A stretch of 64,000 nt of DNA from an uncultured Alphaproteobacteria bacterium. GTDB taxonomy: Bacteria; Pseudomonadota; Alphaproteobacteria; Rs-D84. The stretch lies in the NCBI GenBank assembly GCA_934230415.1, contig CAKQEW010000003.1:62001-126000 (forward strand). The letters run 5' to 3'. The position numbers and the translations under genes were made by a program. The notes under the pieces are model-generated. The model saw nothing but the letters and a program-made list of their open reading frames with translations. It ran no database searches and was not told the DNA's origin. This document shows, one piece after another, positions 26,116 to 36,647 of this stretch (positions within the stretch are counted from its first letter, which is position 1; every line of letters begins with the position of its first letter).

Positions 26116-28416
26116 TTTATCACGGATGTGCGCATTATATTTACTTTCAACGTTTTTGATAACCGCGTTTTGTAATGCCAATAAATCAGAATCAGACATA
26201 TTGTCATTTGGCGTAATCGTTATCGCAATTGCGATTGATTTATTGCCATCTGGCATTACAAACGCATCAAATACAATCGCGTCTGTGATACGATTATCCG
26301 CGCTGCGCGCCGCCGAAACCAATTTTTCCGCCGGCACATCAGACGATACAATAAATGCAAAATCACGTGAAATCGGCTGAAAATCAGACAATGCATATTC
26401 ACGTGCATGCCGCGCCGACGGCAGGTTATTAATATCATCCACCAACCCAATCATAACATTGGTTTTGATTTTCAGCGCACGCGCCACAACCGGGGACAAT
26501 TCACCGAATTCTGCGATTTTTTTCTTGCCCTGGTAAATTGCACCGTATCTGAACGGATGTGCCCAATGTGGCGGGTTATCGGTTGATACAGTGAACCGCT
26601 GGCCATGCATTAATGCAATCAGGTCTGCCTTGACATCATATACATCATACGCGCGATTGCGGCCCGACCAATGACGTGGCGCGTTTGTACCCGCACGCAA
26701 AATGCAAATCTGGGTATGTTGCGCCCCGGGCGTATCCCCATCAAACACGGTCCCTAATTCAAACATTGCCAGGTCTGGGTATCCGCGCTTTTCATTATTT
26801 GCAACAAATCCCAACATATTACCAACCAGGCAATTACGCAACGTATCCATATCAGCAACAATTGGATTTGCAACCATAACTGATTGCTTGTCTGATACCA
26901 GTTTTTCAACGCGCGAATTTCCGAAACCAAATGATTTAGCCTCGTACAAACCACGCGCCGCCAATTCAGATTTTGTGCCGAAATAGTAATCGTTGTGTAC
27001 CACAGAATCGGTTGCTGTGTGTGTTGCCACCGCCGCCAATTTATCATACCCGTGTATACGCAACAATTCCGCCACCAGGTTTTCTGGTATCGTTACATCA
27101 ACACGTGCGGGGCGGGGTGTGACCATCCATTTGTCGCCTGCATCAGATACCACAAAGCCCAGGTGCGTAAATATATCACGCTGGGTATCCGCCGGCATAT
27201 CAATGCCTGTTTTTTTCATAAATATGTCTGGGGTGTATGCGATTTGAACCGTGGCATCTGGGATTGCACCCGCGCACCCAGTACCGGTAATTTTACCACT
27301 GCATACATCTGTTATTATTTTTGCCGCACGCGCCAGCGCAACCCCGCTGATTGTTGGGTCAATTCCGCGTTCATAACGATATGATGCATCGGTTGATACA
27401 CCAATACGTTTTGCCGATTTACGCACAGATACCGGATTGAAATATGCACTTTCCAGAATGATATTTTTTGTTGTGTCTGTGGTCATTGCGCGCGCGCCAC
27501 CAATCACACCCGCCAACGCCAATATACCATCATCATCCGCGATAACCATATCATTTTCGGTCAATTCATATTCGTGTCCAAACAGGTCTGTGAACCGTTC
27601 CCCAGGCGTTGCCATACGCACAACAATATCGCCACGAACCGCATCGGCATCAAAGCAATGCATCGGTTGCCCCATGTCATAACAGATATAGTTTGTTGCA
27701 TCAATCGGCGCATTTTTCGGATTAATACCAATTCCGCCCAGACGCGTGGCAATCACGCCATCTGATGGACGCACATTAATCCCACTGATTTCACAGAATT
27801 GATACACCGGGCAACGGTCTGTTTTTATAACAACATTACGTGATGTTTTTACCGGCGGTAACGTTTCATCATTTGGCGCAATATATTCACCCAAACCCGC
27901 CGCCGCCAGGTCGCGTGCAATTCCACGCACCGCCAGGTAATCAGGACGATTTGGTGTAATACCCGCATCAAATACAATTGGCATATCCATCACAGGCGCA
28001 CCAATCACGGTATCCGCCGGCAATTCAATAATACCACTGTTGTCATCATTTATCCCCAGTTCGGCACCACTGCACATCATTCCATTTGACATGACACCAC
28101 GCAATTTACCCGCAGTGATTTCGTGTCCCTGGATTACGCATCCCGGCCGTGCCAGCGCAGATATCAATCCAACGCGTGCGTTCGGTGCGCCACACACAAC
28201 CTGACGCAGGGCGCCGGTGCCATCGTCAACCTGTAATATATGCAGGTGGTCGCTGCCGGCCAGTGGTTCACACTGAACAATACGGGCGGCAATCGGGGCC
28301 ACAGGTGCGATTACATCTTCTACCTCTAGCCCGATGTGGGTTAACGTATTGGATATATCATCCACAGACGCATCTGTTTTTAAATAATCACGTAACCAAT
28401 CAAGTGTCCATTTCAT
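26113..28416 (-). CDS. pheT: Phenylalanyl-tRNA synthetase beta subunit
   Basis: A 767-residue PheT. The N-terminal EMAP-like tRNA-binding B2 domain (about 40-150) contains VVCGAPNARVG and GMMCSGAELGIND. The B3/B4 editing domain, B5 (VSTDASYRYERGIDP) and the C-terminal anticodon-binding FDX-ACB domain (FQPISRDFAFIV) follow. It forms the alpha2-beta2 enzyme with PheS. Its B2 domain closely matches the MetG tail at about 15.8-16.1 kb. The 15-nt gap to pheS implies one transcript. Confidence 0.96.
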   Translation of the reverse strand: MKWTLDWLRDYLKTDASVDDISNTLTHIGLEVEDVIAPVAPIAARIVQCEPLAGSDHLHILQVDDGTGALRQVVCGAPNARVGLISALARPGCVIQGHEITAGKLRGVMSNGMMCSGAELGINDDNSGIIELPADTVIGAPVMDMPIVFDAGITPNRPDYLAVRGIARDLAAAGLGEYIAPNDETLPPVKTSRNVVIKTDRCPVYQFCEISGINVRPSDGVIATRLGGIGINPKNAPIDATNYICYDMGQPMHCFDADAVRGDIVVRMATPGERFTDLFGHEYELTENDMVIADDDGILALAGVIGGARAMTTDTTKNIILESAYFNPVSVRKSAKRIGVSTDASYRYERGIDPTISGVALARAAKIITDVCSGKITGTGCAGAIPDATVQIAYTPDIFMKKTGIDMPADTQRDIFTHLGFVVSDAGDKWMVTPRPARVDVTIPENLVAELLRIHGYDKLAAVATHTATDSVVHNDYYFGTKSELAARGLYEAKSFGFGNSRVEKLVSDKQSVMVANPIVADMDTLRNCLVGNMLGFVANNEKRGYPDLAMFELGTVFDGDTPGAQHTQICILRAGTNAPRHWSGRNRAYDVYDVKADLIALMHGQRFTVSTDNPPHWAHPFRYGAIYQGKKKIAEFGELSPVVARALKIKTNVMIGLVDDINNLPSARHAREYALSDFQPISRDFAFIVSSDVPAEKLVSAARSADNRITDAIVFDAFVMPDGNKSIAIAITITPNDNMSDSDLLALQNAVIKNVESKYNAHIRDK

Positions 28417-28431
28417 AATAAAACCCCTACA

Positions 28432-29385
28432 TTAAATATCTGCATTTTCCAACCAGCGAATATCACCATCATAAAACTGGCGAATATCGTTCAGGCCATA
28501 TTTCAACATTGACAACCGGTCCCAACCAAATCCAAATGCAAATCCCTGGTATTCATCAGGATTCACACCACAGTTACGCAATACGTTCGGATGTACCATC
28601 CCGGCCCCCATGATTTCCAGCCACTTTTTACCCTGCCACAACAGGTCAATTTCAATACTGGGTTCGGTAAATGGGAAATACGATGGACGAATACGCAATT
28701 TAACATCATCTATTTCAAAGAATCGCTGCAAGAACGCCTTGATATCACCAATTAAATCACGCATTGTGACGTTTTTATCAATATACAGGCCTTCTATCTG
28801 GTGAAACATTGGGGCGTGTGTGGCGTCCATTTCACAACGATATGTTGGTCCAATACCAAAAATTTTAATCGGCACACCCAATTTTTCCATACTGCGAATT
28901 TGAATTGCCGATGTCTGGGTGCGCAACACATTGCCATTTAACAAAAAGAAACTGTCTTGCATATCACGTGCGGGATGATATTCCGGTGTATTCAGCGCGG
29001 TAAAGTTATGCCAGTCATCTTCAACCTCGGGCCCGGTTTGCATCGTATAACCAAATGATTCCAGAATTGCGGAAATATCGGCCAACGCACGCGTCTGGGG
29101 GTGCAAACCACCACACGATTCCGGTATTGGATTCAGGGTTGTGTCCAGGCGCTGGGATTCCAGTTTTTTTATTAATTCTGATTCTTCTATTTCTGCCTGG
29201 CGCGATTTAAATGCCGCACGCAATTCGGTGTTTTCTGTATTCAGTGCCGCACGCGAGGCATTATCTAAATCCTTCATCTGTTTCAGGCGCATTGTCATTG
29301 TGCCGTTTTTACCAAATACGGACGTGTACAAGGCCTGTAATTCATCCAATGTTGTTATATTTTTAATCTGTTCCAGCATATCCAT
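28432..29385 (-). CDS. pheS: Phenylalanyl-tRNA synthetase alpha subunit
   Basis: A 317-residue class II catalytic subunit. An N-terminal coiled coil (about 1-75) binds tRNA. Motif 2 is FGIGPTYRCEMDATHAPMFHQIEGL, and motif 3 is FAFGFGWDRLSMLKYG with the AGMVHPNVLRNCG segment before it. Slightly short compared with about 330. The hairpin upstream at 29401-29427 separates it from rplT. No Phe-rich leader peptide is present. Confidence 0.96.
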   Translation of the reverse strand: MDMLEQIKNITTLDELQALYTSVFGKNGTMTMRLKQMKDLDNASRAALNTENTELRAAFKSRQAEIEESELIKKLESQRLDTTLNPIPESCGGLHPQTRALADISAILESFGYTMQTGPEVEDDWHNFTALNTPEYHPARDMQDSFFLLNGNVLRTQTSAIQIRSMEKLGVPIKIFGIGPTYRCEMDATHAPMFHQIEGLYIDKNVTMRDLIGDIKAFLQRFFEIDDVKLRIRPSYFPFTEPSIEIDLLWQGKKWLEIMGAGMVHPNVLRNCGVNPDEYQGFAFGFGWDRLSMLKYGLNDIRQFYDGDIRWLENADI

Positions 29386-29400
29386 ACCCTTTACAAAAAA

Positions 29401-29427
29401 TAAAAGCCGTATATTTACGGCTTTTAT
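29401..29427 (-). terminator. Hairpin between rplT and pheS
   Basis: TAAAAGCCGTA, TAT loop, TTACGGCTTTTA, followed on the minus strand by a T-rich run. Likely the rpmI-rplT terminator, or a partial terminator before pheST. Confidence 0.7.
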
Positions 29428-29457
29428 TATGACAAAACAATCAGCTGCCGCAAAGCA

Positions 29458-29826
29458 TTATTTGGATTCGGCGCCGATAAATCGTTTTGCTGTTTCCACC
29501 AATTTGGTGAAGTTTTCGTCCCCTGCATACGCCATTTCTGCCAAGACCTTGCGATCCAAGGCAACACCGGCCTTTTTCAGACCGTTCATAAACTGGCTGT
29601 ATGTCATGCCGGCATTACGCACAGCAGCGTTGATACGGACAATCCACAGACCGCGGAATTCACGTTTTTTAACGCGACGATCACGGTATGCATACTGACC
29701 CGCTTTTTCCGTTTTTTCACGGGCGGCACGGTATGTCGTGCTGTGGCGACCCAGATACCCTTTGGCACGGGCCAATATTTTATTATGTTTCTGTTTAACG
29801 GTTGTACCGCGTTTTACTCTTGCCAT
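29458..29826 (-). CDS. rplT: 50S ribosomal protein bL20
   Basis: A 122-residue L20 with the typical very basic N-terminus ([25 protein letters not shown]) and the conserved [21 protein letters not shown] core. It is an early 23S rRNA assembly protein and, in several bacteria, a feedback regulator of its own operon. It follows rpmI by 16 nt. Confidence 0.98.
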   Translation of the reverse strand: MARVKRGTTVKQKHNKILARAKGYLGRHSTTYRAAREKTEKAGQYAYRDRRVKKREFRGLWIVRINAAVRNAGMTYSQFMNGLKKAGVALDRKVLAEMAYAGDENFTKLVETAKRFIGAESK

Positions 29827-29842
29827 CTTAACACCCCTTTAC

Positions 29843-30046
29843 TTATTTCAGACCATATGGGGCCAAGATTTTCGCCTGACCGATCATGTTATCGTTCAGA
29901 TACTGTGGTTTTGAACCCGCGTTGTTTGCACGTGCGGATTTATGACGCAACAGTTTCTTGTGGGCATTACGGGCAACACGGATTTTACCGGTCGCAGTCA
30001 TAGAAGCGCGCTTTTTCAAGTACGACTTTGTCTTTAATTTTGGCAT
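29843..30046 (-). CDS. rpmI: 50S ribosomal protein bL35
   Basis: A 67-residue L35 (MPKLKTKSYLKKRASMTATGK). The ribosome site AAGGTG lies about 7 nt upstream. infC, the common first gene of this operon, is missing. The leader region contains a perfect 7-bp hairpin with a 4-nt loop (ATGGCAA-TGCC-TTGCCAT, 30072-30089) that could take part in L20 autoregulation. Confidence 0.97.
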   Translation of the reverse strand: MPKLKTKSYLKKRASMTATGKIRVARNAHKKLLRHKSARANNAGSKPQYLNDNMIGQAKILAPYGLK

Positions 30047-30148
30047 TTTTTCACCTTTTTTTATTATCCTGATGGCAATGCCTTGCCATTTCGGACTGTT
30101 TCAACACGGCATTATTCTGGCATAACTAAATAAAAAATCAAGTTTTTA

Positions 30149-30177
30149 TTGAATGTTGGGGTTTTAGCGTCTAAACT
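30149..30177 (+). promoter_or_regulatory. mreC operon promoter (leaderless)
   Basis: TTGAAT (30149-30154), 17 bp, TAAACT (30172-30177), 7 nt before the mreC ATG at 30185. No ribosome site is present. Confidence 0.55.
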
Positions 30178-30184
30178 GTCAGCT

Positions 30185-31009
30185 ATGAATCCACCAAAGC
30201 CATCTTCACGTATATATTCATTGGTTAAATCTGCCGTTGCGGCGGCGGCATTGCCGTTGATTTTTATATACATTATGATTGCAAAGCCAGATTACAGGAT
30301 TATGAACGCAATGGGGCATGTTGTTGTTCCGGTGGCAACAGTCGTGGGCGATGTTGTAACATGGCCATTTCGGGCGGGCGCAAATTTAATTGCCAATGTG
30401 CATGAATTATCCAGCTTGCGCAGTGAAAACGAAGAATTACGTGTGCGCTTGGATGCGGCATTACGCGATAAAAATACATGTGATATTGCAATTGCTGAAA
30501 ATCAAAAACTGTCGCGTGAATTAGATATCGTGCGTGCCCAACCGCGTGATGCAATTATGGCGGATGTTATTCATGACACATCGGCATTTCATCATAACAC
30601 ATTTATGATAAACAAGGGCGTACGCAGTGGCCTGGCACGTGGAATGGTTATTGTATCGCCTGATGGTATGATGGTTGGTGTAATCAGTGATGTTGCGCCA
30701 AATTATGCGCGTGTGCGGGCACTGACTGATTCTGAATCAAATATCGCTGTACGTATTATCGGATCAGAGGTTTATGGTTTCCTGACCGGGACCGGCGGTT
30801 CACACCCAACAATGGGATTTTTCAGTGACCCTGAATTTGAACCAACACCGGGAATAAAATTGGTTACCAGTAATATCAGTGGGGTTTTGCCGGCGGGAAT
30901 AATCGTTGGCGAAATGATAAACAGCAGCGATGTTCGCACGGTACCGGTTGGGCGCCTGTCGCGGGTGATGGTATTGGAATTTGACACGGCAAATAAATAT
31001 AACAAATGA
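30185..31009 (+). CDS. mreC: Rod shape-determining protein MreC
   Basis: A 274-residue MreC with an N-terminal TM (about 16-34), a periplasmic coiled coil (about 68-100, LSSLRSENEELRVRLDAALRD) and the paired beta-barrel domain (VNKGVRSGL-type INKGVRSGLARGMVIVSPDGMMVGVI). It links cytoplasmic MreB to periplasmic PBP2. The start at 30185 matches the promoter; an ATG at 30149 is inside the -35. Overlaps mreD by 4 nt. Confidence 0.92.
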   Translation: MNPPKPSSRIYSLVKSAVAAAALPLIFIYIMIAKPDYRIMNAMGHVVVPVATVVGDVVTWPFRAGANLIANVHELSSLRSENEELRVRLDAALRDKNTCDIAIAENQKLSRELDIVRAQPRDAIMADVIHDTSAFHHNTFMINKGVRSGLARGMVIVSPDGMMVGVISDVAPNYARVRALTDSESNIAVRIIGSEVYGFLTGTGGSHPTMGFFSDPEFEPTPGIKLVTSNISGVLPAGIIVGEMINSSDVRTVPVGRLSRVMVLEFDTANKYNK

Positions 31010-31464
31010 ACAGGGATATAGTTATCTTTCTGCGTCGCGCATTTCCGTTTTTGTTGACGGTGGGGCTGTGGCGGTTGGCAATGCCGATTTGGAATCCAGG
31101 CGGTATGCTGGCCATTATACCAATTTTTTACTGTTCGTTTGTGCGGCCAATTGATTGGTTTCCGATGTTGTCGGTGATTTTCTGTTTTTTAATTGATTAT
31201 AATGCAGGTACGTTGTTTTTCTGGACCGCGCTGTATTGCCTGGTATATGCAATAAACGGATTCCAGAATTATGTTGATGTCGTGCGCGCGCCGCACCGCG
31301 GAATATGGCTGTTTACGGCATATGTTGCGATTGGTATTCTGGTTTTATTTTTCAGACATATGTCATTTGCAACACTGGCGCGGGCGCTGTGGCTGATTAT
31401 ATGGCTGTGCGCACTGTATACACCAATAACTGTATTAATTGATGGGGCACGAAATGATAGATAA
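31006..31464 (+). CDS. mreD: MreD-like rod-shape membrane protein
   Basis: A 152-residue polytopic protein with about five hydrophobic segments, including the MreD-like PIFYCSFVRPIDWFPMLSVIFCFLIDYN. MreD is poorly conserved; position between mreC and mrdA is the main support. Overlaps both neighbours (4 nt and 11 nt). Confidence 0.85.
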   Translation: MNRDIVIFLRRAFPFLLTVGLWRLAMPIWNPGGMLAIIPIFYCSFVRPIDWFPMLSVIFCFLIDYNAGTLFFWTALYCLVYAINGFQNYVDVVRAPHRGIWLFTAYVAIGILVLFFRHMSFATLARALWLIIWLCALYTPITVLIDGARNDR

Positions 31465-33229
31465 AGAAGTCGCCCGTACATTTGACCGCCGCGCCGCCCT
31501 GTTTTTAACCGCAGGCAGCGTTTTGACATCTGTGCTGATTTTGCGCATGTTACAGATGCAGGTGTTTAATTATCGCGAATACACAAAAAAGAGCGAGAAT
31601 AATTCGTTCCGTATCCAGATTAATATGCCGGAACGTGGACGAATTTTATCGGCATCTGGGACACCAATTTCACGTGACGCCCCAATATACAGAATTTATA
31701 TTATTCCCGAAGAAGCCCCAGATGTTAATGCCCTGATTGATACGGTGGCATCTGAATTAAAATTGCGGCCAAAACGTGTAAAGAAAATTCGCGAACGCGT
31801 GCGGCGTGGTCCACGTTTTCAACCAGTACTGGTCAGCGAAAATACAAATTGGGCAACATTGGCGGGATTACAGGCGCAAAACCTGGCGGGGTTGCGCGTG
31901 GCCAGTGGATATGCCCGTGTATATGAACTGGGGCCGGCCGGCGCCCAGGTGTTTGGATATGTCGGCGCGCCAAATAAACCGGTCGCAAACGCACCATTTT
32001 TTTCAACCGGTATTACCGGCCTGGAAAAACGATTTGATGACATATTGGCGGGCACACCAGGTCAAACTGTGATGATTACCAATGCGGTTGGTCGCGTCAC
32101 AGGCGAAGACAAGTCACAATTTATTGCACCAACACCCGGCGAAAATATAAAAACAACGATTAATGACACGGCCCAGCGTGCAATGTATGACGCATTGACG
32201 GCGTCACGTGCGGGATGCGGGGTTGCACTGGATATAAATACGGGTGATGTCTTGGCAATGGTTTCCACCCCCAGTTTTGACCCAAATGCATTCAGTGCTG
32301 ATGATGGGGATGAATATATTGCATCATTGCGTAATGACCGTGCAAAACCATTTATGAACAAAACGGTTGAGGGGTTATATCCACCCGGTTCAACATTTAA
32401 AATTGTTGTGGCATTGGCGGGTCTGGAATCAGGTGCAATCACACCAAATGAAAAGATATTCTGTCCGGGACATTGGGATTATGGTGACCGGCGTTATCAC
32501 TGTTGGGAAAAACAGGGACATGGATGGGTTGACCTGGCCGGGGCATTAAAGCATTCGTGCGACATATACTTTTACCAGATGGCGCTGCGCATTGGTATTG
32601 ATGCAATTCGCGAAATGGCGATAAAGTTGGGATTTACAGAAAAATATATGGATGATGTAATCGCGCGCGAAATGCCTGGCGTTATTCCAGACCGTTATTG
32701 GAAAGAAAAAAATATCGGCGCGCGTTGGGTACATGGCGACACGATTATTTCCGGTATCGGCCAGGGATTTATCCTGGCAAACTGTATGCAATTGGCGGTC
32801 ATGATGGCGCGTACGGCATCCAATCGTGTTGTGCGTCCACGCCTGATATTGACTGATAAAAAGCCAGAATTTGATTCGTTGGGGCTGCAACAGAAAAATA
32901 TAAAATATGTACTGAATGGTCTGGAACAGGTAACGCGTCCCGGTGGGACCGCCGCGGGCAGTGCGATTAATGTTGGTGGTGCAAAAATGGGGGGTAAAAC
33001 CGGCACATCCCAGGTCCGCAGTATTTCCAAGGCTGAACGCCAGAGTGGTGTTTTAACCAACGAACAATTAAAATGGAATATGCGTAACCATGGTCTGTTT
33101 GTTGGTTACGCCCCAACAACAAATCCAAAATATGCGGTATGTGTTATCACAGAACACAGTGGTGGCAGTGGGTCTGCGGCACGCACAGCCGCCGCAGTTA
33201 TGCGCGAATTATTAAAGGGTGGTAAATAA
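31454..33229 (+). CDS. mrdA: Penicillin-binding protein 2, elongasome transpeptidase
   Basis: A 591-residue PBP2. It has an N-terminal TM (about 18-36), dimerisation domain and transpeptidase domain with the catalytic serine in PPGSTFKIV (STFK), the SCD motif in KHSCDIYFYQM (SxN-type position) and KTGTSQ as the KTG box. It cross-links lateral-wall peptidoglycan and is the target of mecillinam-type beta-lactams. The start at 31454 (Met-Ile-Asp-Lys) overlaps mreD by 11 nt. Confidence 0.96.
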   Translation: MIDKEVARTFDRRAALFLTAGSVLTSVLILRMLQMQVFNYREYTKKSENNSFRIQINMPERGRILSASGTPISRDAPIYRIYIIPEEAPDVNALIDTVASELKLRPKRVKKIRERVRRGPRFQPVLVSENTNWATLAGLQAQNLAGLRVASGYARVYELGPAGAQVFGYVGAPNKPVANAPFFSTGITGLEKRFDDILAGTPGQTVMITNAVGRVTGEDKSQFIAPTPGENIKTTINDTAQRAMYDALTASRAGCGVALDINTGDVLAMVSTPSFDPNAFSADDGDEYIASLRNDRAKPFMNKTVEGLYPPGSTFKIVVALAGLESGAITPNEKIFCPGHWDYGDRRYHCWEKQGHGWVDLAGALKHSCDIYFYQMALRIGIDAIREMAIKLGFTEKYMDDVIAREMPGVIPDRYWKEKNIGARWVHGDTIISGIGQGFILANCMQLAVMMARTASNRVVRPRLILTDKKPEFDSLGLQQKNIKYVLNGLEQVTRPGGTAAGSAINVGGAKMGGKTGTSQVRSISKAERQSGVLTNEQLKWNMRNHGLFVGYAPTTNPKYAVCVITEHSGGSGSAARTAAAVMRELLKGGK

Positions 33230-33230
33230 A

Positions 33231-34376
33231 ATGGCACGTCAGACACGCGTTTCAAATGCCAGTATGATGACATTTTCTGAAAAACTGTCGCGTTTTTCGG
33301 TGGCGCTGTTTATACCAATGTGCCTGGTGCTGGCAACATCAATCGTTGTTCTGTATTCGGCGGGCGGGGGTGCATGGAAACCGTTTGCGTTATCGCAACT
33401 GGTTAAAATTTTATTGGGGTTTGGTGTATTTTTCTTTGCCGCGTTCACCAATATAAAAACATGGATAAAATCTGCATATGTGATTTATGCAATCGCGCTG
33501 GTTATGATTATACTGGTGACGTTTGTTGGCCATACTGGTATGGGGGCGCAGCGGTGGCTGAACCTGGGGTTTATTCATATTCAGCCATCTGAATTTATAA
33601 AAATTGCACTGGTGTTGGCATTGGCGCGTTATTTTGCATGGATGAATTCCGTAGAACTGGGCCAGATAAAAAATTACCTGGTGCCGATTGCAATGTTGCT
33701 GGTGCCATTTGGTCTGATTGTGGCCCAGCCAGATTTGGGTACCGCACTGTCAATGGGTATGATTACCGTTGGTGTGTTTTACATCGTTGGTGCACAAAAA
33801 AAATGGTTTATTATCGCGATTATATTGGGACTGATGGCGGCGCCGGTTGTGTGGTATGGGGGACTGCATGATTACCAGCGTGACCGCATAATAACATTTA
33901 TAAATCCCGACCATGACGCCCAGGGTGCCGGTTATCAAATCAACCAGGCGAAAATTGCATTTGGCAGTGGTGGTCTGACCGGCAAAGGATACCTGAACGG
34001 GTCACAGTCCCAGCATTCATTCCTGCCGGAAAAACAGACTGATTTTATATTCACAATGTTGGGCGAAGAACTGGGGTTTGTTGGCGCATTTGGCCTGTTG
34101 GCGATATACACATGGATAATATTAGTATTGTTCTGGTGTGCAAAAACATGCCGAAATCGTTTTGGGCAACTTATCTGTTTTGGTTTTATGTTGAACTTTT
34201 TTATTTATTATTTTATAAATATTTCAATGGTTCTGGGGCTGATGCCAACTGTGGGGGTGCCGTTGCCGTTAATGTCATTCGGCGGCAGCAGCCTGTTATC
34301 ACTGATGTTTGGATTCGGTCTGGCCCAGAATGCCCATATTCACAAGGATCAACAATTATCTGCCAGGGGGAGTTAG
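33231..34376 (+). CDS. rodA: Peptidoglycan glycosyltransferase RodA
   Basis: A 381-residue SEDS protein with about ten TM helices. Family motifs include AQRWLNLGFIHIQPSEFIKIALVLALARY, QPDLGTALS and the GLTGKGYLNGSQSQHSFLPEKQTDFIF loop with catalytic acidic residues; it ends with the VGVPLPLMSFGGSSLL signature. It polymerises glycan strands with PBP2. Starts 1 nt after mrdA. Confidence 0.96.
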   Translation: MARQTRVSNASMMTFSEKLSRFSVALFIPMCLVLATSIVVLYSAGGGAWKPFALSQLVKILLGFGVFFFAAFTNIKTWIKSAYVIYAIALVMIILVTFVGHTGMGAQRWLNLGFIHIQPSEFIKIALVLALARYFAWMNSVELGQIKNYLVPIAMLLVPFGLIVAQPDLGTALSMGMITVGVFYIVGAQKKWFIIAIILGLMAAPVVWYGGLHDYQRDRIITFINPDHDAQGAGYQINQAKIAFGSGGLTGKGYLNGSQSQHSFLPEKQTDFIFTMLGEELGFVGAFGLLAIYTWIILVLFWCAKTCRNRFGQLICFGFMLNFFIYYFINISMVLGLMPTVGVPLPLMSFGGSSLLSLMFGFGLAQNAHIHKDQQLSARGS

Positions 34377-34382
34377 GTTATT

Positions 34383-36647
34383 ATGAATTTACTGATTGTG
34401 GAATCACCGTCCAAGGCGAAAACAATTGAAAAATACCTGGGGGCCGGGTGGCGCGTTATTGCGTCTGTGGGACATGTTCGTGATTTGGTCCCCGAAAACG
34501 GCAGTGTTGATACAGAACATAATTTTGATATGCGCTGGCAAATTATGCCTGGCAAGGAAAAACAAATTAAATTAATCACCGATGAATTAAAAAAGGCTGA
34601 TGCAGTGTACCTGGCATCCGACCCGGACCGCGAAGGTGAAGCAATTGCGTGGCATATTCTGGACATCCTGACTGCAAAAAAAGCATTGGCGGGCAAACCA
34701 GTATATCGTGTTGCGTTTCATGAAATTACAAAAAAGGCCGTTATGGCAGCAATTGAACATCCGCGCGAAATTGACCAGAATTTGGTTGATGCATATATGG
34801 TACGGCGCGCATTGGATTACCTGATTGGATTTGGAATTTCGCCATTGTTGTGGCGGCGCAACTTGGGTAAATCCGCGGGGCGCGTGCAATCCGTTGCGGT
34901 TAAATTGGTTGTTGACCGTGAACGCGAGATAGAGGCATTTAAGCCAATTGAATACTGGTCATTGGGCGCAACGTGCAATGCACATGATTGTGATTTTAAC
35001 GCGAATCTGATTTCCACAGGTGGCAAAAAGATAGACAAAATGACCATAGGAAATAAATCCCAAATGGATGAAATTTTGTCACAAATTGGTACGCCTGAAA
35101 TTCCGGCAACGGTTATTGCGATTGATAAAAAGAAAACATCGCGTCGCGCCGCCGCACCATTTACAACCAGCACATTACAACAAGAGGCCGCACGTAAATT
35201 ATACTTTGCATCCAAGCGCACAATGAGTGTTGCCCAAAAATTATACGAACACGGTTTGATTACGTATATGCGTACGGACGCAACAAACCTGTCGGCGGAT
35301 GCAGTAAACGATATTCGTGCGTATATTGGTCGCACATATGGTGATGCGTTTGTTCCAAAATCACCGAACGTATATATAACAAAATCTAAAAACGCCCAGG
35401 AAGCGCACGAGGCAATTCGTCCGACACACTTTGATGGCGACGCACCAAAATTAACCGGGGACGAGGCAAAACTGTATGACCTGATTTGGAAACGCACAAT
35501 TGCATGTCAAATGACCAATGCTGAATTTGACAGTGTGGCCGCAGATATAGAAAACAGTGCACACAGCGCGATTTTCCATGCGGTTGGAACCACACGTATA
35601 TTTGATGGATTTATGCGCGTGTACACTGAATCACGTGATGATGACACGGATTCAAACGAATCAAAATTACCACCATTGGCAACTGGCGATGCGGTTACAA
35701 TAACCGCATTAACACCCGAACAACACTTTACACAACCACCCGCCCGTTATACCGAGGCATCATTGGTAAAAAAACTGGAAGAACTGGGAATCGGGCGTCC
35801 ATCAACATATGCAACAATTATGTCCACGATTGTTGACCGTGGATATGTTGACCAGGATAAGCAGCGTCGTTTTCATCCGACCGCCGGGGGATGGGTTATT
35901 GCAGCATATTTGGCGAAATATTTTGATGAACTGGTTGATGTGAATTTTACCGCAAAAACCGAAGATACCCTGGACGATGTATCAAATGGAAAACAAGATA
36001 AAATCGCGGCATTGCGCGCGTTCTGGACCCCGACCGCGGGTATGATTGATGGTGCACGTGGTGTAAAAACGACCGAAATTATTGACCAGATAAATTCAGT
36101 TATGCATAATCACCTGTTCCCAGCTGGTAATGATAAATGTCCAAAATGTGGCGGAAAACTGGGGATAAAATTATCTAAATTTGGCGCATTTATCGGGTGC
36201 GAAAATTATCCGACATGCAATTATACACAACGCCTGGGCACGGCAACAAATCCCGCACCAGATGGCGATACGGACACCACGGCGCGCGCAACCCCAACAT
36301 CGGTTGATTTGGGTGATGGTATTTCATTCCGTGTTGGACGTTTTGGTCCATATGTGTCTGATGGCGTAAAAAATGTTGCCGCAAAACAATATACGGCGGA
36401 AACAATCACACTGGACGTGGCACGTGATTTATTGGCGGGCGGCGTGAAAAAGGCCGAACCAATTGAACTGGGGAAAAATCCAGCAACCGATAAGATGATT
36501 TATTTTTATCCAACCGGGCGATATGGCGCATATATATCATCAAACAAGGTGAATGTTTCTGTACGTGGACAACCCGATTTAGACACCGCAATTGATTTAA
36601 TTAATAATAAAAAACCGACAACGCGTTTTCGTAAAAAAAGTAAATAA
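34383..36647 (+). CDS. topA: DNA topoisomerase I
   Basis: A 754-residue type IA topoisomerase. The TOPRIM domain starts with LIVESPSKAKTIEKYLG and has DPDREGEAIAWH; the catalytic tyrosine lies in LITYMRTDATNLS (about residue 298). One C-terminal zinc ribbon, CPKCGGKLGIKLSKFGAFIGCENYPTC, and basic topo-C repeats follow. It relaxes negative supercoils. Overlaps dnaG by one base (TAATG). Confidence 0.97.
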   Translation: MNLLIVESPSKAKTIEKYLGAGWRVIASVGHVRDLVPENGSVDTEHNFDMRWQIMPGKEKQIKLITDELKKADAVYLASDPDREGEAIAWHILDILTAKKALAGKPVYRVAFHEITKKAVMAAIEHPREIDQNLVDAYMVRRALDYLIGFGISPLLWRRNLGKSAGRVQSVAVKLVVDREREIEAFKPIEYWSLGATCNAHDCDFNANLISTGGKKIDKMTIGNKSQMDEILSQIGTPEIPATVIAIDKKKTSRRAAAPFTTSTLQQEAARKLYFASKRTMSVAQKLYEHGLITYMRTDATNLSADAVNDIRAYIGRTYGDAFVPKSPNVYITKSKNAQEAHEAIRPTHFDGDAPKLTGDEAKLYDLIWKRTIACQMTNAEFDSVAADIENSAHSAIFHAVGTTRIFDGFMRVYTESRDDDTDSNESKLPPLATGDAVTITALTPEQHFTQPPARYTEASLVKKLEELGIGRPSTYATIMSTIVDRGYVDQDKQRRFHPTAGGWVIAAYLAKYFDELVDVNFTAKTEDTLDDVSNGKQDKIAALRAFWTPTAGMIDGARGVKTTEIIDQINSVMHNHLFPAGNDKCPKCGGKLGIKLSKFGAFIGCENYPTCNYTQRLGTATNPAPDGDTDTTARATPTSVDLGDGISFRVGRFGPYVSDGVKNVAAKQYTAETITLDVARDLLAGGVKKAEPIELGKNPATDKMIYFYPTGRYGAYISSNKVNVSVRGQPDLDTAIDLINNKKPTTRFRKKSK

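Noticed and set aside
29386..29460. Phe leader peptide attenuator before pheST
   Set aside because: The gap holds a hairpin but no reading frame with Phe codons; the only mini-ORF (Met-Leu-Cys-Gly-Ser) has none.
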